The translations under genes and the position numbers were made by a program. A stretch of DNA of 64,000 nucleotides from Carpediemonas membranifera (taxonomy: Eukaryota > Fornicata): NCBI GenBank assembly GCA_019828565.1, contig JAHDYR010000004.1:310001-374000 (forward strand), in the 5' to 3' direction. Shown piece by piece: positions 1 through 9,024 of the stretch. The notes under the pieces are model-generated. The model did not search any database and was not told where the DNA came from. It saw only the letters and a program-made list of their open reading frames with translations. Every line of letters starts with the position of its first letter. Positions within the stretch are counted from its first letter, which is position 1.

Positions 1-1158
1 ACCACCCTCCCGAAGCGTCGCAGCAGACGCCCGCATCCGAATTCCAGCCTCCTCATCAGATGATGCGAACGAGTCGACCGTCACGTCCGAGGGATAGTCG
101 TATCGCGTGCCCTCCTTCTTTCTCGGTGCGACGGGCGGTAGCTGGTAGTGTGACCGCACCTGCTGCAGCCCGTCCCTGCTCCGCGCCAGCTCCCCCGCCA
201 GCGCCGTCCGGTCGTCATCGGCGACGGGTATCGGTTGGTGCAGGTTAGCGCGGTCGAAGAGGGAGATGACGGTCTCGTCGGCCGAGGGCGGACTGACCCC
301 GTCAGCTGGCGGGATTAGGGCCCTGCCTGCCCGGCGACGCTGCTCTATCAGCTGGCGGTCGTACCGCTTGGAGGCGACGACGGTGGCTATGAGGGCGCTA
401 TACAGCCCCAGAAGCAGCGCCGCGTCCGCCATGAAGTAAGCGTGACCCCGAATGACTTTCTTCTTCTTCGCTGCCATGTCTCTGGTCCTAAAGCTCAGCA
501 GCAGATAGTGTCGGGGCAGCAGCGGCTGGTGCTCTACGACGCCGGCCCCAGACCAGGCTCTGTCGCGGACGTAGTCGAGAGAGTGGCGGGAGGCCGTGCG
601 GTGGATGGGAAAGGCCTGCTGCTTCTCGAGGGATCGTCGGCGGTGGTACCGAGCAGCGATGGACTTGCTCACACTCTCGAGCTCCTCCATCTTGCTTGCC
701 CTGCTGTTGAAGGGGAGGTGCGTCGTCAAGGCGCTGTGCCGTATGCGAGAGGGCTTGATGCTCACAGTGTACTTGAAGTGACCTTGACCGGAGCATGACG
801 CTAGATCCTCTGCAATCACGTAGCTGTCATCGTCTGCGGGCTCGAACTGGAGCACGTAGTGGAGCAAACTGAGCGTTCCCCTGATTTTCTTCATGCCGAG
901 ACAGTAGAAGCAGGGAATTTGAACAATGGCCGTTGTTTGAGTTTCTACTATAGTTTCCAGCGTGCTTCCCGATGTTTGGGCGCCATGCATTTCTTGGTAA
1001 GTCTGGCACGCTGTGTTTGTCGGTCGTTGATGGTCAAAGTTCGCATCGGATCTTTTGAGTGAATCGGGCCGGGTCCGTCTGGCTCCCCTCTCTGCCCAGC
1101 CCGACCCCTTTCTACAAAGAGCAAGAGTCAAGGCGGGTCTTGGTGTGATTCTCTCCAT
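1..1158 (-). CDS. Partial membrane protein of unknown function, C-terminus beyond left edge
   Basis: An uninterrupted minus-strand frame runs from ATG at 1158 through the left edge (386 codons, no stop), so the gene is 3'-incomplete. In-frame ATGs also lie at 990 and 894; 990 is my preferred start because the 1158-990 part is low-complexity basic sequence and UFD1 ends only 77 bases upstream of 1158. The part near 990-800 is rich in short beta strands with an IPCFYCLG motif and a pattern faintly like GRAM/PH-type membrane-binding domains (inference). Basic linkers follow, then a lysine-rich stretch at 477-460 and one hydrophobic segment (about 435-365) that looks like a transmembrane helix. 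The tail after it is polar. I do not recognise the family. Confidence 0.6.
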   Translation of the reverse strand, partial: MERITPRPALTLALCRKGSGWAERGARRTRPDSLKRSDANFDHQRPTNTACQTYQEMHGAQTSGSTLETIVETQTTAIVQIPCFYCLGMKKIRGTLSLLHYVLQFEPADDDSYVIAEDLASCSGQGHFKYTVSIKPSRIRHSALTTHLPFNSRASKMEELESVSKSIAARYHRRRSLEKQQAFPIHRTASRHSLDYVRDRAWSGAGVVEHQPLLPRHYLLLSFRTRDMAAKKKKVIRGHAYFMADAALLLGLYSALIATVVASKRYDRQLIEQRRRAGRALIPPADGVSPPSADETVISLFDRANLHQPIPVADDDRTALAGELARSRDGLQQVRSHYQLPPVAPRKKEGTRYDYPSDVTVDSFASSDEEAGIRMRASAATLREGG

Positions 1159-1234
1159 GCACCCTTAACCCACAAAGTGACGCGCCCAACAACAGCACCC
1201 ACCGTATCGAACCACTAAGCCCCACACCATTTAC

Positions 1235-2199
1235 TCAGATATGCCTCGGCTTGCCCACCCAGACATCCTCCTCCTTCGGCTTCTCGGGGCGCCTGGCCTC
1301 CTCCGTCTTCGGAGCCGCACTTCTACCACCCACAACGCCGCCGTTGATAGTCCTTGCCTTGCCCGAGAACCAGGCGTCCTCGTCGTCCTTGCGCTGGGCC
1401 GTGCCACCGTTGATGAGGTGCACTCCCCTGATTTTGCTGCTACTGCTACCATTGCCGTTACCGTTACCAATCTTGGCGGCAGGCTTCTTCCCGAACGATA
1501 TGGTATGCGTCGCGGTGCCGCTGCTTGCTCCCGAGGCGGCTGGGGTGATGACGGGCTCGGGCGTCGGCTCAACATACCCTACTGGGGCGGCAAAGTCCAC
1601 AGAGAGGTCGGTGTCGATGATGCAGCCTGCGTTGATGTCGTCGACGCCGGCCTTGAGCTCCAGGATGCGGAGGTCGTAGCTCTTGTTGTTGTAGTGGATG
1701 CGGATGATCTCGTTCTTAGTGAGACACGAGAACTTCACCAAGTGGTACTCTAGCACCGCTCTATGGTCTGTGATGTCCAGGAACGACGTGTCTTGGGCCT
1801 GAAGCTTGGCGAACGTCGCCTTGCGGAGGCTCACATACCGCAACTTCACCAGATCCATCGACCGGAGCCCGAGGTTGTCCATGAGCCAATATGGCATGAT
1901 ACAGGCCCCTTCCTGCGCACTGAACTCGAGGACTCCGACATGTGTGGTGGCATGGGTGAGGACGTTGGACACTTCGAAGATGAAGGGGAAGTCGTAGTTC
2001 TTGTCTGCTATGTGAGAAGGTCGTGTGTGGACGTACTAAGCTCGTGCAGGACGGACATTGGGAGAAAGAGCTTCCCCTGCTCGTCAAGCTCGTTTCTTGG
2101 GCTCGGCGGCTGGTAGTTCTCACCGTATACTTCTGTGAAGTTCAGAGCGTTGTATGTTTTGTTCAAAGCACCTTGGGATCCAAACCACGATCTTAGCAT
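1235..2199 (-). CDS. UFD1: Ubiquitin recognition factor UFD1, one 29-nt intron
   Basis: Exons complement(2199..2037) and complement(2007..1235) join in frame to give 311 residues. The family partners Npl4 and Cdc48/p97 to extract ubiquitinated proteins, for instance in ER-associated degradation. The spliced junction reads LHELTDKNYDFPFIFEVSN, matching the UFD1 N-domain where a proline-rich strand (here LFLPMSVLHEL) precedes a GVLEF block. Further hallmarks seen are LPHW-like MPYWLMDNL, DFLDITD, AVLEYHL, CLTKNEII and VDFAAPVGY. The unspliced reading stops inside the intron, so gene callers would give two fragments. The C-terminal tail is Gly/Asn/Ser-rich and ends in VWVGKPRH. It is divergent from HAUS1, 397 bases away. 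Confidence 0.93.
2008..2036 (-). other. 29-nt spliceosomal intron in UFD1
   Basis: On the minus strand the intron starts GTACGT and ends TTCTCACATAG. Removing 29 bases restores the reading frame and a continuous conserved UFD1 N-domain. The 3' end fuses a branch-point-like CTCAC directly to the AG, as in the other introns of this window. Confidence 0.88.
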
Positions 2200-2596
2200 T
2201 GCTCTCTATTATGTACGTGGCTCAGGCCGTTGTGACCGACTCGAACGACTCGACGCCTTCGTCAGCATGACATCATCATGCTGTAATGTCTGCTAGCTGT
2301 CATGCTGGGATCAGTGGTGCACTCTTGCGAGCGTTGGGCGTCGGGTTGACTCAGGATGCCATGATGACAAGGTCAGTCGTGGTCAGGGCGATCGGGTTGT
2401 AGTACAGATAATAGCTCCTATCAGCTATGAATGATTGGCCTGCGGGATCAGTACCACCCAGCAGGTCCTTAGCCGATCATGCTCATCATTGTGACTCCAG
2501 ACTGACCCCGCCTCCGCCTGTCCTATCATGCGGTGATCAGGCGTGGGTGCCAGACAGCCTCCAGCCCTGGTAGGAGCGAGCTCAGTGCATCATTTG
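2200..2596. other. Divergent intergenic region between UFD1 and HAUS1
   Basis: No convincing ORF. The stretch has many short GATCA/TGATC words but no clear TATA box or long repeat. It must carry the start regions of both divergent genes. Confidence 0.4.
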
Positions 2597-3328
2597 ATGA
2601 GCATGCAAGAATCGTGTTCATCAATGACGGAAGGACAACGCCGTCAGACCGAGAACTCGACAAATATCACCAATAATGCCAAAATGATGTTAGAAACCGA
2701 GGAGTTTAACTGCCTGGACCAGCTGGCGCAGAAATACTTACAGACCATGCGTGTTCCGCTCAACGAGAGCAGTGTTCTCTCTGAGCTCGCGGATATGTGC
2801 AGTGTACTAGATATTACACATCCTACTGAGGCTGAAATGATCAATGCTATCGCCGGCATGGAGTTGGACGAGATGACTCTCCGTCGGGACATCGCCCGCC
2901 TGGAATCAGAGCTTAACGCCACGAACAAGGCCGCTGAGCAGATGAATGCACTCCATACCACGCTCTCCGAGGTCGTCATTCCGCCAGACGCCGAGATCGA
3001 GACCATGGCCGCCCAGGCGGGGGAGGCGCTCGATGCCGTCAAGTCCTACGCGGACGTCTCGTGGAAGCAGGTCGAAAAACTGTCAGAGCAGCTTAAGGAG
3101 GCCGGGTTTGTCCCTGGACTGAAGCACGAGAGCGTTGTGGGGCTGTCAAAGGAGCAGGAGGACCTCAGGACGAAGCTAGCATCCTTCCAGCGTCAGCTAG
3201 GAGTGTACGGCGCCCTACCAGCCAACCTGGATGCGGCCAGCAGTGTGATTGGGCGATCATTCACGGAGCTGGAGCAGCTCAGGGCCGAGGTCCAGGACAT
3301 GATGTTCGACGACGCCCTAGGCATGTGA
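2597..3328 (+). CDS. HAUS1: HAUS augmin-like complex subunit 1
   Basis: 243 residues from the first ATG (2597); the open frame upstream to 2543 has only a GTG. The protein is almost entirely alpha-helical with heptads at about 90-165 and 185-240. The C-terminal block (170-235: GF.PGLKHESVVGLS, then LGVYGALPANLDAA, then ELEQLRAEV) follows the order of the human HAUS1 C-terminus, where SLSHQSLVALSEKL, a YxDL turn and an ELDSIEAEL helix end in VDMM; here the end is QDMM. The N-terminal CLDQLAQKYLQ helix with an LNESSVLSELA turn also fits. HAUS1 is part of the octameric augmin complex that recruits gamma-tubulin to spindle microtubules. Recognition is by pattern, not by search. Confidence 0.68.
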   Translation: MSMQESCSSMTEGQRRQTENSTNITNNAKMMLETEEFNCLDQLAQKYLQTMRVPLNESSVLSELADMCSVLDITHPTEAEMINAIAGMELDEMTLRRDIARLESELNATNKAAEQMNALHTTLSEVVIPPDAEIETMAAQAGEALDAVKSYADVSWKQVEKLSEQLKEAGFVPGLKHESVVGLSKEQEDLRTKLASFQRQLGVYGALPANLDAASSVIGRSFTELEQLRAEVQDMMFDDALGM

Positions 3329-3551
3329 GGGGGTTATGAGAGGATACGTACACTGTATGTATATGGTAAAGGCGACCTGCCCTGACGGCTGGTTGGAGGT
3401 GATGGAAGATGGATGTCGGAAGACGGTGAACATTCGGATGTATATATAAGCTGAATCGCCATAAAACACACACTCGGATGTCAGAAGGCCGCCCCCAGCC
3501 CCAATCATTCCCTCGCCCTCCCTCCCCTTCGACTCTCGGCAGTCGGCAAGA

Positions 3552-4814
3552 ATGAACGCCACGCCCATTACGCTGGACCTCGACGACGAGCTGCCCGTTG
3601 CAAAGATGGACATGTCCGTACGAAGGGTGGATTCAACACCAGTGCTTCCTTTGAACAGTCTCATGGTCACACCCGGCTCCAAGGCGGAAATCATCCTGGA
3701 ACGGGAGCTTGCGAAGCTCGAAGAGATCGAAAGACAGTACAAAGCTCTTAAGCTAGAGCATGAAGAGCTGGAAGCAGATCATCAGACCGTCTGCGAGCAT
3801 AACGAGGCCATGGATACCACCATCGCCCGCCAAACGGCCGAGATCTCGGACCTACTCGTACACCGGTCCTCCACAGTCAGCAAGCAGACCCAGTCTCTCC
3901 GTACCAAGGTCCAGCAGGCAGCAGCAGACTTCAAGTCCTTCCGCGACTCAACTGCAGCCTCCCTCGCCCAGCTCCAGCAACAGTTCATGGCCGCCATGCT
4001 CGCCACAGTAGCCCTCATCCCCCCCAGTGCTGCTTCCACTGCCCGCATACTCTGTGTCCTGACTGGGAGTGACGGTGCCCCTGCCCTTACGGTCGACCCG
4101 GCCTCGGTCGCCCTTGGCAAGGGTGGGCTCAGGGTTGTGGCGTCTGCTGAGGCAAGGGGGAGGCTACAGGAGGTCAAATACGGACCATATGATGAAGTGA
4201 TTATCTCAGAATCTCTAGATATGACTCCGACAGTCGCTTCTGTTCTTCCTGCGATGACGCACGGTCGACCCGCCACCGTCGTCCTTGTCGGCACAAGTGT
4301 CGGTGCCCTGAAGCAGTCCGCTGTGAACGCCATCCATGTTGCGGGAGAGATTCTTCCGACCATCCGTAAGAATCTTTTCGTCGTCCGGTCCTGTTTCATT
4401 GCCGACGGGGGGTATCGAGAGACCATTGAGCGGCCGGCCTCGCGGATGGACTCCATATGCCAAGCCATCCCCGAACACGCGACACATGCCCTCTTCCAGC
4501 TCGGGACTGTCGCAGACTCTGCCCGACCCGCCGACCCGAGCCAGACACCGCTCCTCTCTATCCTCCTGCTCACCCCGGGCCCCTTCACCGCCAAGCTCTC
4601 AGCGGACACGTCGTCTTCTCTGGCCCGGGTGGTGCGGTCGTTGGCCCACGGGAGGCCGGCCGCTGGGCTGTGTGACACGGAGTTCAGTAGAAGGCTGGAC
4701 GGGTGCGTTGACGGCAGTGTTATGGCGCTGGTGCTTGTTGGCGACCGGTGTGGTGCGGGGGTCGAGGCGACATGTCGCGTGCTTGAGTTCGGTCAAGCCC
4801 TGACGTTCGCCTGA
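3552..4814 (+). CDS. Non-catalytic kinesin-14-like protein (Vik1/Cik1 type)
   Basis: 420 residues. An N-terminal tail (1-40) precedes a long coiled coil (45-150), then a kinesin-motor-like fold to the C-terminus, the kinesin-14 layout. Motor landmarks are recognisable but eroded: an RILCVL opening strand at about 165, YGPYDEVI at 210-217 (the FxFDxVF strand), VASVLPAMTHGRPATVVLVGT at 228-248, and a C-terminal block from 356 (SLARVVRSLAHG...FSRRL...MALVLVGD...TCRVLEFGQAL) matching the last kinesin helices. The P-loop position (247-256) reads GTSVGALKQS instead of GQTGSGKT, and the switch I/II signatures are absent, so ATPase activity is unlikely. Yeast Vik1/Cik1 are the known precedent: dead motor heads that dimerise with Kar3 (inference). 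Confidence 0.65.
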   Translation: MNATPITLDLDDELPVAKMDMSVRRVDSTPVLPLNSLMVTPGSKAEIILERELAKLEEIERQYKALKLEHEELEADHQTVCEHNEAMDTTIARQTAEISDLLVHRSSTVSKQTQSLRTKVQQAAADFKSFRDSTAASLAQLQQQFMAAMLATVALIPPSAASTARILCVLTGSDGAPALTVDPASVALGKGGLRVVASAEARGRLQEVKYGPYDEVIISESLDMTPTVASVLPAMTHGRPATVVLVGTSVGALKQSAVNAIHVAGEILPTIRKNLFVVRSCFIADGGYRETIERPASRMDSICQAIPEHATHALFQLGTVADSARPADPSQTPLLSILLLTPGPFTAKLSADTSSSLARVVRSLAHGRPAAGLCDTEFSRRLDGCVDGSVMALVLVGDRCGAGVEATCRVLEFGQALTFA

Positions 4815-5242
4815 TGCCTTGAGGGCTGTATTATAGTGTATTGTTAGTAAAGATGACATGGTTAGTGGGATGAGCGGCGAGGAAATGGTAGATCCCGTTA
4901 TCCAGTACAGGATCTCCAAGTGGGTCTGGTCGGCGGAGAAGTCTCGCCTTTGGTATTCAGCGGTCACCTGACACGGCCCGATGCGCGGAATACACTTCAT
5001 CGGTGTCTATTGCACCTGGACCGAGCTGGCGTGGGTCCATGGAGAACACACATGCTTGAACGGCCGGCTGCCCGCCACGAAGACCAGGTGAACAGGTCAA
5101 TGTTCGCGCTGATCGTATGTCCTCCAGATGTGGGATCCATACCCATGGAAGGCGATTTCCGAAGTGGTTCATTTACATGAGATACATTGGTCATGTATCG
5201 CAACGAGAAACAATTTTCCTCAAACACGAGACGTAGCAGAAG
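4815..5242. other. Intergenic region
   Basis: 428 bases without a supportable gene. Open frames on both strands lack domain-like composition. No repeat or RNA gene recognised. Confidence 0.4.
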
Positions 5243-5497
5243 ATGAGTATTTCTGTTACTGAGAAGGAAGCTCTTGAATGCAGGAAGAGAATCGAAGCCC
5301 TCTTCTCCGAGATCAAGGGCGGAAACATGAGGGAGAAGATCGACAAGTCCAACTGCAAGGAGAAAGAGAAGATGGTGGAAGCGTGGAAGTTCGTATGTGA
5401 CCTGGTTCACACCCCCGACACTGTCCAGGGCAAGCTTGCACAGGTCCGGGAGTACGCGGCATGGCTGAAGCACATGAGGAAGTTCAAGGCGGTGTAA
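5243..5497 (+). CDS. Small helical protein, unknown function
   Basis: 84 residues from ATG at 5243, intronless. The sequence is rich in Lys/Glu/Arg with amphipathic helices at about 5-25, 30-55 and 60-80, and ends in WLKHMRKFKAV. No signal peptide or membrane segment. I do not recognise a family. It could be a small subunit of a larger assembly; the codon choice looks like that of neighbouring genes, which favours a real gene over the antisense frame covering the same DNA. Confidence 0.5.
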   Translation: MSISVTEKEALECRKRIEALFSEIKGGNMREKIDKSNCKEKEKMVEAWKFVCDLVHTPDTVQGKLAQVREYAAWLKHMRKFKAV

Positions 5498-5744
5498 CTG
5501 GTACACAGCCGCGGCGTGATGAATAAATCTCTCTCAGTTGACCATGGGCGTGACATCCACGCACACATGACCGACCTGGCGTTGCGTGGACTACTACACC
5601 CGCGGGTCAGTGGGTTTCATTCATACTCTCGGGAGAGACTCGGACCGACGAACGGGCGAATTAGGAGCCTGTTTACGGGTCTGGGAGTAGCTTGGTCATC
5701 TGCGGTTGATAAAAAGTGCCGGAAACGGGCTGTTTGAGATCGGT

Positions 5745-5752
5745 GCACTTTA
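5745..5752 (+). promoter_or_regulatory. GCACTTTA motif, possible initiator-type element
   Basis: Lies 18 bases upstream of the ATG at 5771. The same octamer occurs at the head of each RPL8 repeat unit and in the terminal repeat of TYR-B, each time upstream of an ORF. Role inferred only from recurrence. Confidence 0.25.
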
Positions 5753-5770
5753 TGCCAGATTGGCGAAGAA

Positions 5771-6385
5771 ATGGCCAAGAAGGTGATAGAGATCGTTGCT
5801 CCCAAGGATTCAGTCCTCGTTCCTCGTATATTCAACGCAATGGCGAAATTGACGAAGACTGAGATCCAGCTCGTCGGCCCTGACGTCGTGAACACCGAGA
5901 ACACTGCCATGGGCATCACTGACACTCCTCTGGTTAAGATCGGGAGCCAGTACTACTCTGGCTTGCTAGTATCACTCCGTACACTCTGCTCCGCCTCCAA
6001 GAACCACCCGATCGCCATCAAGGACAACGCCATCCAAGCCAACGTCGACGAGTGGATCACATTCATCGTCACATCCGTCTGCCCCAAGCTCTTCTGCGAG
6101 CACGACGACAGCGCTGTCGTTGAGGCGCTCGAGTTCATGAACGAGCAGCTTGCGCCAGTGTCCTTCCTCGCCAAGCTCGCGTCCGCGGCAGATGTCCTCA
6201 TGTACGTGCTCCTGCAGGACTACATGCGCCAGCACATGGCCGAGGTCATCTCCGCCCAGCCCCATGTGGTCCGCTGGTTCCAGTGCGTGCAGGGCTTCCT
6301 CCTCGCCGATGTCATTGCTAAGAGGCAGGTCGAGGGCCTGACCGAGGTTCAGATCACGGGTCTGCCTGAGACCGCCATGCCCTAG
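5771..6385 (+). CDS. GST C-terminal-domain-like protein
   Basis: 204 residues, intronless. An alpha/beta N-terminal part (1-70, with VLVPRIFNAMAKLTKTEIQLV and a TPLVKIGSQYYSG strand) is followed by an all-helical part (90-190) that fits a glutathione-S-transferase C-terminal domain: an N-capping turn near FLAKLASAADVLMYVLL, then PHVVRWFQCVQGF, matching the usual ADV...P.V.RW pattern. Such domains without catalytic residues act as docking modules in eEF1B-gamma, methionyl- and glutamyl-tRNA synthetases and AIMP cofactors. There is no synthetase core here, so a translation-factor or multisynthetase scaffold subunit is my inference; a true GST is the alternative. Confidence 0.5.
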   Translation: MAKKVIEIVAPKDSVLVPRIFNAMAKLTKTEIQLVGPDVVNTENTAMGITDTPLVKIGSQYYSGLLVSLRTLCSASKNHPIAIKDNAIQANVDEWITFIVTSVCPKLFCEHDDSAVVEALEFMNEQLAPVSFLAKLASAADVLMYVLLQDYMRQHMAEVISAQPHVVRWFQCVQGFLLADVIAKRQVEGLTEVQITGLPETAMP

Positions 6386-6749
6386 ACGTGGGTTGGCGTA
6401 CTTTTACTGTAAATCCGCGGTTTACGGTTTGCCGGATCGGTGCTGATTCTAGCCAGCGAATCAGAACCTGGATGATTGATCGCATAGCTCCACCATATTT
6501 AGTGCTATTATGACGATATACATCTCCATTATCCGACTTTGCACCTGATCTCGGCCCGATCAGATCACAGGAGAAGTCGTATCAGGAGGCCGGGAAAGGC
6601 CTGAACGGAGTCCCACCAGGTGGTCAACGGTCGCCTGGGGTAATAAGGTGGATCATGCTGATCGTGGCAATCAAATCCGGGGCTGATACGGGTTGATTCT
6701 GTGACAAAATCGACTCGGCAAGTTCCAGCAACGAAGACAAAACGCGAAG
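6386..6749. other. Intergenic region with a hairpin after the GST-like gene
   Basis: 364 bases between two plus-strand genes. At 6407-6427 CTGTAAA pairs with TTTACGG around a 7-nt loop, 21 bases after the stop codon; it may shape the transcript 3' end. Nothing else recognised. Confidence 0.4.
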
Positions 6750-8369
6750 ATGAACGGTTATCAGCTTATCCGCAACCAATTCAAGAACAAGGGCACTGCC
6801 TTCACACAAGAGGAGCGTGAGGCCCATGGCCTCGTCGGTCTTATTCCTCCTTGCGTTGAAACTATTGAGCAGCAGGTTGCCCGCTGCGAGGCTCAGTGGA
6901 AGGAGCTGAACACTGTCATGGACAAGTTCATCTATCTCTACCACCTCCAGCAGGCCAACGAGACTCTTTACTTCAAGTTCCTTCTCACCCACATTGAAGA
7001 GACTCTCCCCATCGTCTACACCCCCACCGTCGGCGCTGCGTGCGTCCAGTACTCTGATATCTGGCGCTCCTGGCCCAAGGGCATGTACCTGAACGCTAGC
7101 ATGGCTGGCAGCATCCGTAAGATCCTGGACAACTGGTATAACGAGGTCGACATCATCGTCGTCACGGACGGAACCAGAATCCTCGGCCTCGGTGACATTG
7201 GCATCAACGGCCACGGCATCCCCGTCGGCAAGCTTGCCCTCTACACTGTCGGCGCCGGCTTCGACCCCTCCCGCGTTCTCCCCATCACCCTCGACCTCGG
7301 GACGAACAACGACCCCCTCTCCCCCTTCTACATGGGCTCCAGGGACGGCCACCCCGACGAGGACAAGTACGTCGCCTACATCGACGAGTTTGTCGCCGCC
7401 GTCAAGGACAAGTGGCCCTCCAGCGTCCTCCAGTTCGAGGACTTCTCGAAGGTCCACGCGTTCGAGCTCCTCGAGCGCTACCGCTACGAGAGCCGCACCT
7501 TCAACGACGACATCCAGGGCACTGGCTGCATCGCCGCCGCGACGTTCGTCAACGCCTGCCGTGCGAGCAACACCACCCCCCGCGACCACCGCTTCATCTT
7601 CCTCGGCGCCGGTGCTGGCGGCGTAGGTGTGGCTGAGGCTCTTGCCCATCTCCTGGTCGGCCCCGACTACACGATCGAGCAGGCCCGCAAGCACTTCTAC
7701 CTCGTCGACTCCCGCGGCCTCGTGACGACCGCCGACGAGGCCAACCTGGCTGCTAACGAGCACAAGCGGCCCTATGCCCGCGACGACGTGCCTGCCGGCA
7801 CCCCCGTCCGCACACTCATGGACGTTGTGAAGTACGCCAAGCCCACTGCACTCATGGGCCTCTCCACCATCCCCGGCTCCTTCACCAAGGAGATCATCGG
7901 GGAGGCCTGCAAGAACACCGAGCGCCCTATCATCTTCGCCCTCTCGAACCCCACGTCCAAGTGCGAGATCCTGGCCCAGCAGTGCAGCGACTACTCCCAC
8001 GGCAAGGCGGTGTACGCCTCAGGCTCCCCCATGCCCGACGTCGACTTCGAGGGCAGGATGATCCCCCAGTACCAGTGCAACAACATGTACGTCTTCCCCG
8101 GCATCGGCCACGGCGCCATGCTCGCCCAGGCTAAGATCATCACCGAGGAGATGATCTCGGCCGCCGCGACGGCCTGCGCCAAGTACGTCCCCGACGAGGA
8201 GGTCGTCAAGGGCGTTCTCCTGCCCCGTCTCACGGACATCCGCGATATTTCCGCCCACGTCGCCGCCGCCGTCATGGAGGTCGCCTTCGAGCAGGGTCAC
8301 GCCATGGTCGAGCGCCCCGCCGACCTCGTCCAGTACGCCCGTGACCACCAGTGGAAGGTCCAGTACTAG
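6750..8369 (+). CDS. Malic enzyme (oxidative decarboxylation of malate to pyruvate)
   Basis: 539 residues, intronless. Eukaryotic-type malic enzyme: malate + NAD(P)+ gives pyruvate + CO2 + NAD(P)H. The protein begins directly at the conserved GYQLIRN motif with no targeting extension, so a cytosolic location is likely, though some hydrogenosomal proteins have cryptic signals. Catalytic landmarks: VYTPTVG at 89-95 (Tyr90), VVTDGTRILGLGD at 137-149, GIPVGKL at 156-162 (Lys161, general base), metal ligands in QFEDF (Glu230, Asp231) and FNDDIQGT at 251-258 (Asp254), and a Rossmann GAGAGGVG at 286-293. The ALSNPTSKCE block follows. NAD versus NADP preference is not assigned. In anaerobic protists the enzyme feeds pyruvate:ferredoxin oxidoreductase metabolism. 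Confidence 0.96.
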   Translation: MNGYQLIRNQFKNKGTAFTQEEREAHGLVGLIPPCVETIEQQVARCEAQWKELNTVMDKFIYLYHLQQANETLYFKFLLTHIEETLPIVYTPTVGAACVQYSDIWRSWPKGMYLNASMAGSIRKILDNWYNEVDIIVVTDGTRILGLGDIGINGHGIPVGKLALYTVGAGFDPSRVLPITLDLGTNNDPLSPFYMGSRDGHPDEDKYVAYIDEFVAAVKDKWPSSVLQFEDFSKVHAFELLERYRYESRTFNDDIQGTGCIAAATFVNACRASNTTPRDHRFIFLGAGAGGVGVAEALAHLLVGPDYTIEQARKHFYLVDSRGLVTTADEANLAANEHKRPYARDDVPAGTPVRTLMDVVKYAKPTALMGLSTIPGSFTKEIIGEACKNTERPIIFALSNPTSKCEILAQQCSDYSHGKAVYASGSPMPDVDFEGRMIPQYQCNNMYVFPGIGHGAMLAQAKIITEEMISAAATACAKYVPDEEVVKGVLLPRLTDIRDISAHVAAAVMEVAFEQGHAMVERPADLVQYARDHQWKVQY

Positions 8370-8926
8370 GCAGTTTATTAAACCGGAGTAGTTTAGGTCA
8401 GGTTGGTGTGAGACTGATCCAAGTGTCAGCCTGGGAATGGGATAAGTACTAATGTCTTCTGGTCGTTGCTGGAAAGAATACTCAGAACTCAACATGTGAG
8501 CAACACTCCCTTGCGGCGACCAAAGTATTTGGCGACCCAGTCACAGTATCGTGTGCGGATCGGCTTGAGTCAAGTGGAGTCGTCAGAGCTCAACCTGACC
8601 GGACCGGGATTGCAGACTTGAACCCTGATCAAACAACCCAGCAAAGAAGCCTCGGCCTACTCTCACCACAATCACCACAATGATCACCACAATGCGACGC
8701 GTGACAAAGGAATGCTATGGCGAACCATAATTATTGCCAAGAAGAAGAAGAAATTTAGTAGGTTCCATACTGGGTAAAGGGTTCGGGTTCACTCATTTTC
8801 CTAGTGTCCGAGTTGTCCTTCTATCCGCTCGCCTTGGGCAGTACACTCCTTTCAGTCAGCGAAGTGTAGCCCTTGGCAGGATATTGCATTCCCCCGTGGG
8901 CCCATCCCGGATCACACCAGGGCCTT
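8370..8926. other. Intergenic region left of the first Ty3/Gypsy element
   Basis: 557 bases. It opens with an A/T-rich stretch after the malic enzyme stop (GTTTATTAAA, plausible polyadenylation region). Around 8655-8690 is a short tandem run of ATCACCACAA-like words, and near 8742 an AAG repeat. An open frame at 8734-8931 has a non-ATG start and no recognisable features. Confidence 0.4.
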
Positions 8927-9015
8927 TGTAGCTGAGGGTTTTGTCAGGTTTGACTCGCAAGAGTTTAGTGGAGATTTTAAGGATAAACGTTCCCAACAAC
9001 AGAGGCCGTATTACA
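8927..9015 (+). repeat. 5' LTR (89 bp)
   Basis: Identical to 13246-13334, with TG...CA ends. Unusually short for an LTR, and open in the Gag frame. Confidence 0.93.
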
Positions 9016-9024
9016 TTGAATTCA

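Noticed and set aside
6624-8000. 458-codon minus-strand ORF opposite malic enzyme
   Set aside because: Low-complexity Val/Gly/Asp-rich translation; it is the antisense shadow of a well-conserved gene in GC-rich DNA.
8650-8690. CRISPR-like short repeats (ATCACCACAA)
   Set aside because: Simple tandem words without spacers in a eukaryotic context.
8734-8931. Plus-strand ORF left of the first Ty3 element
   Set aside because: Non-ATG start, short, ends at the LTR, no recognisable composition.
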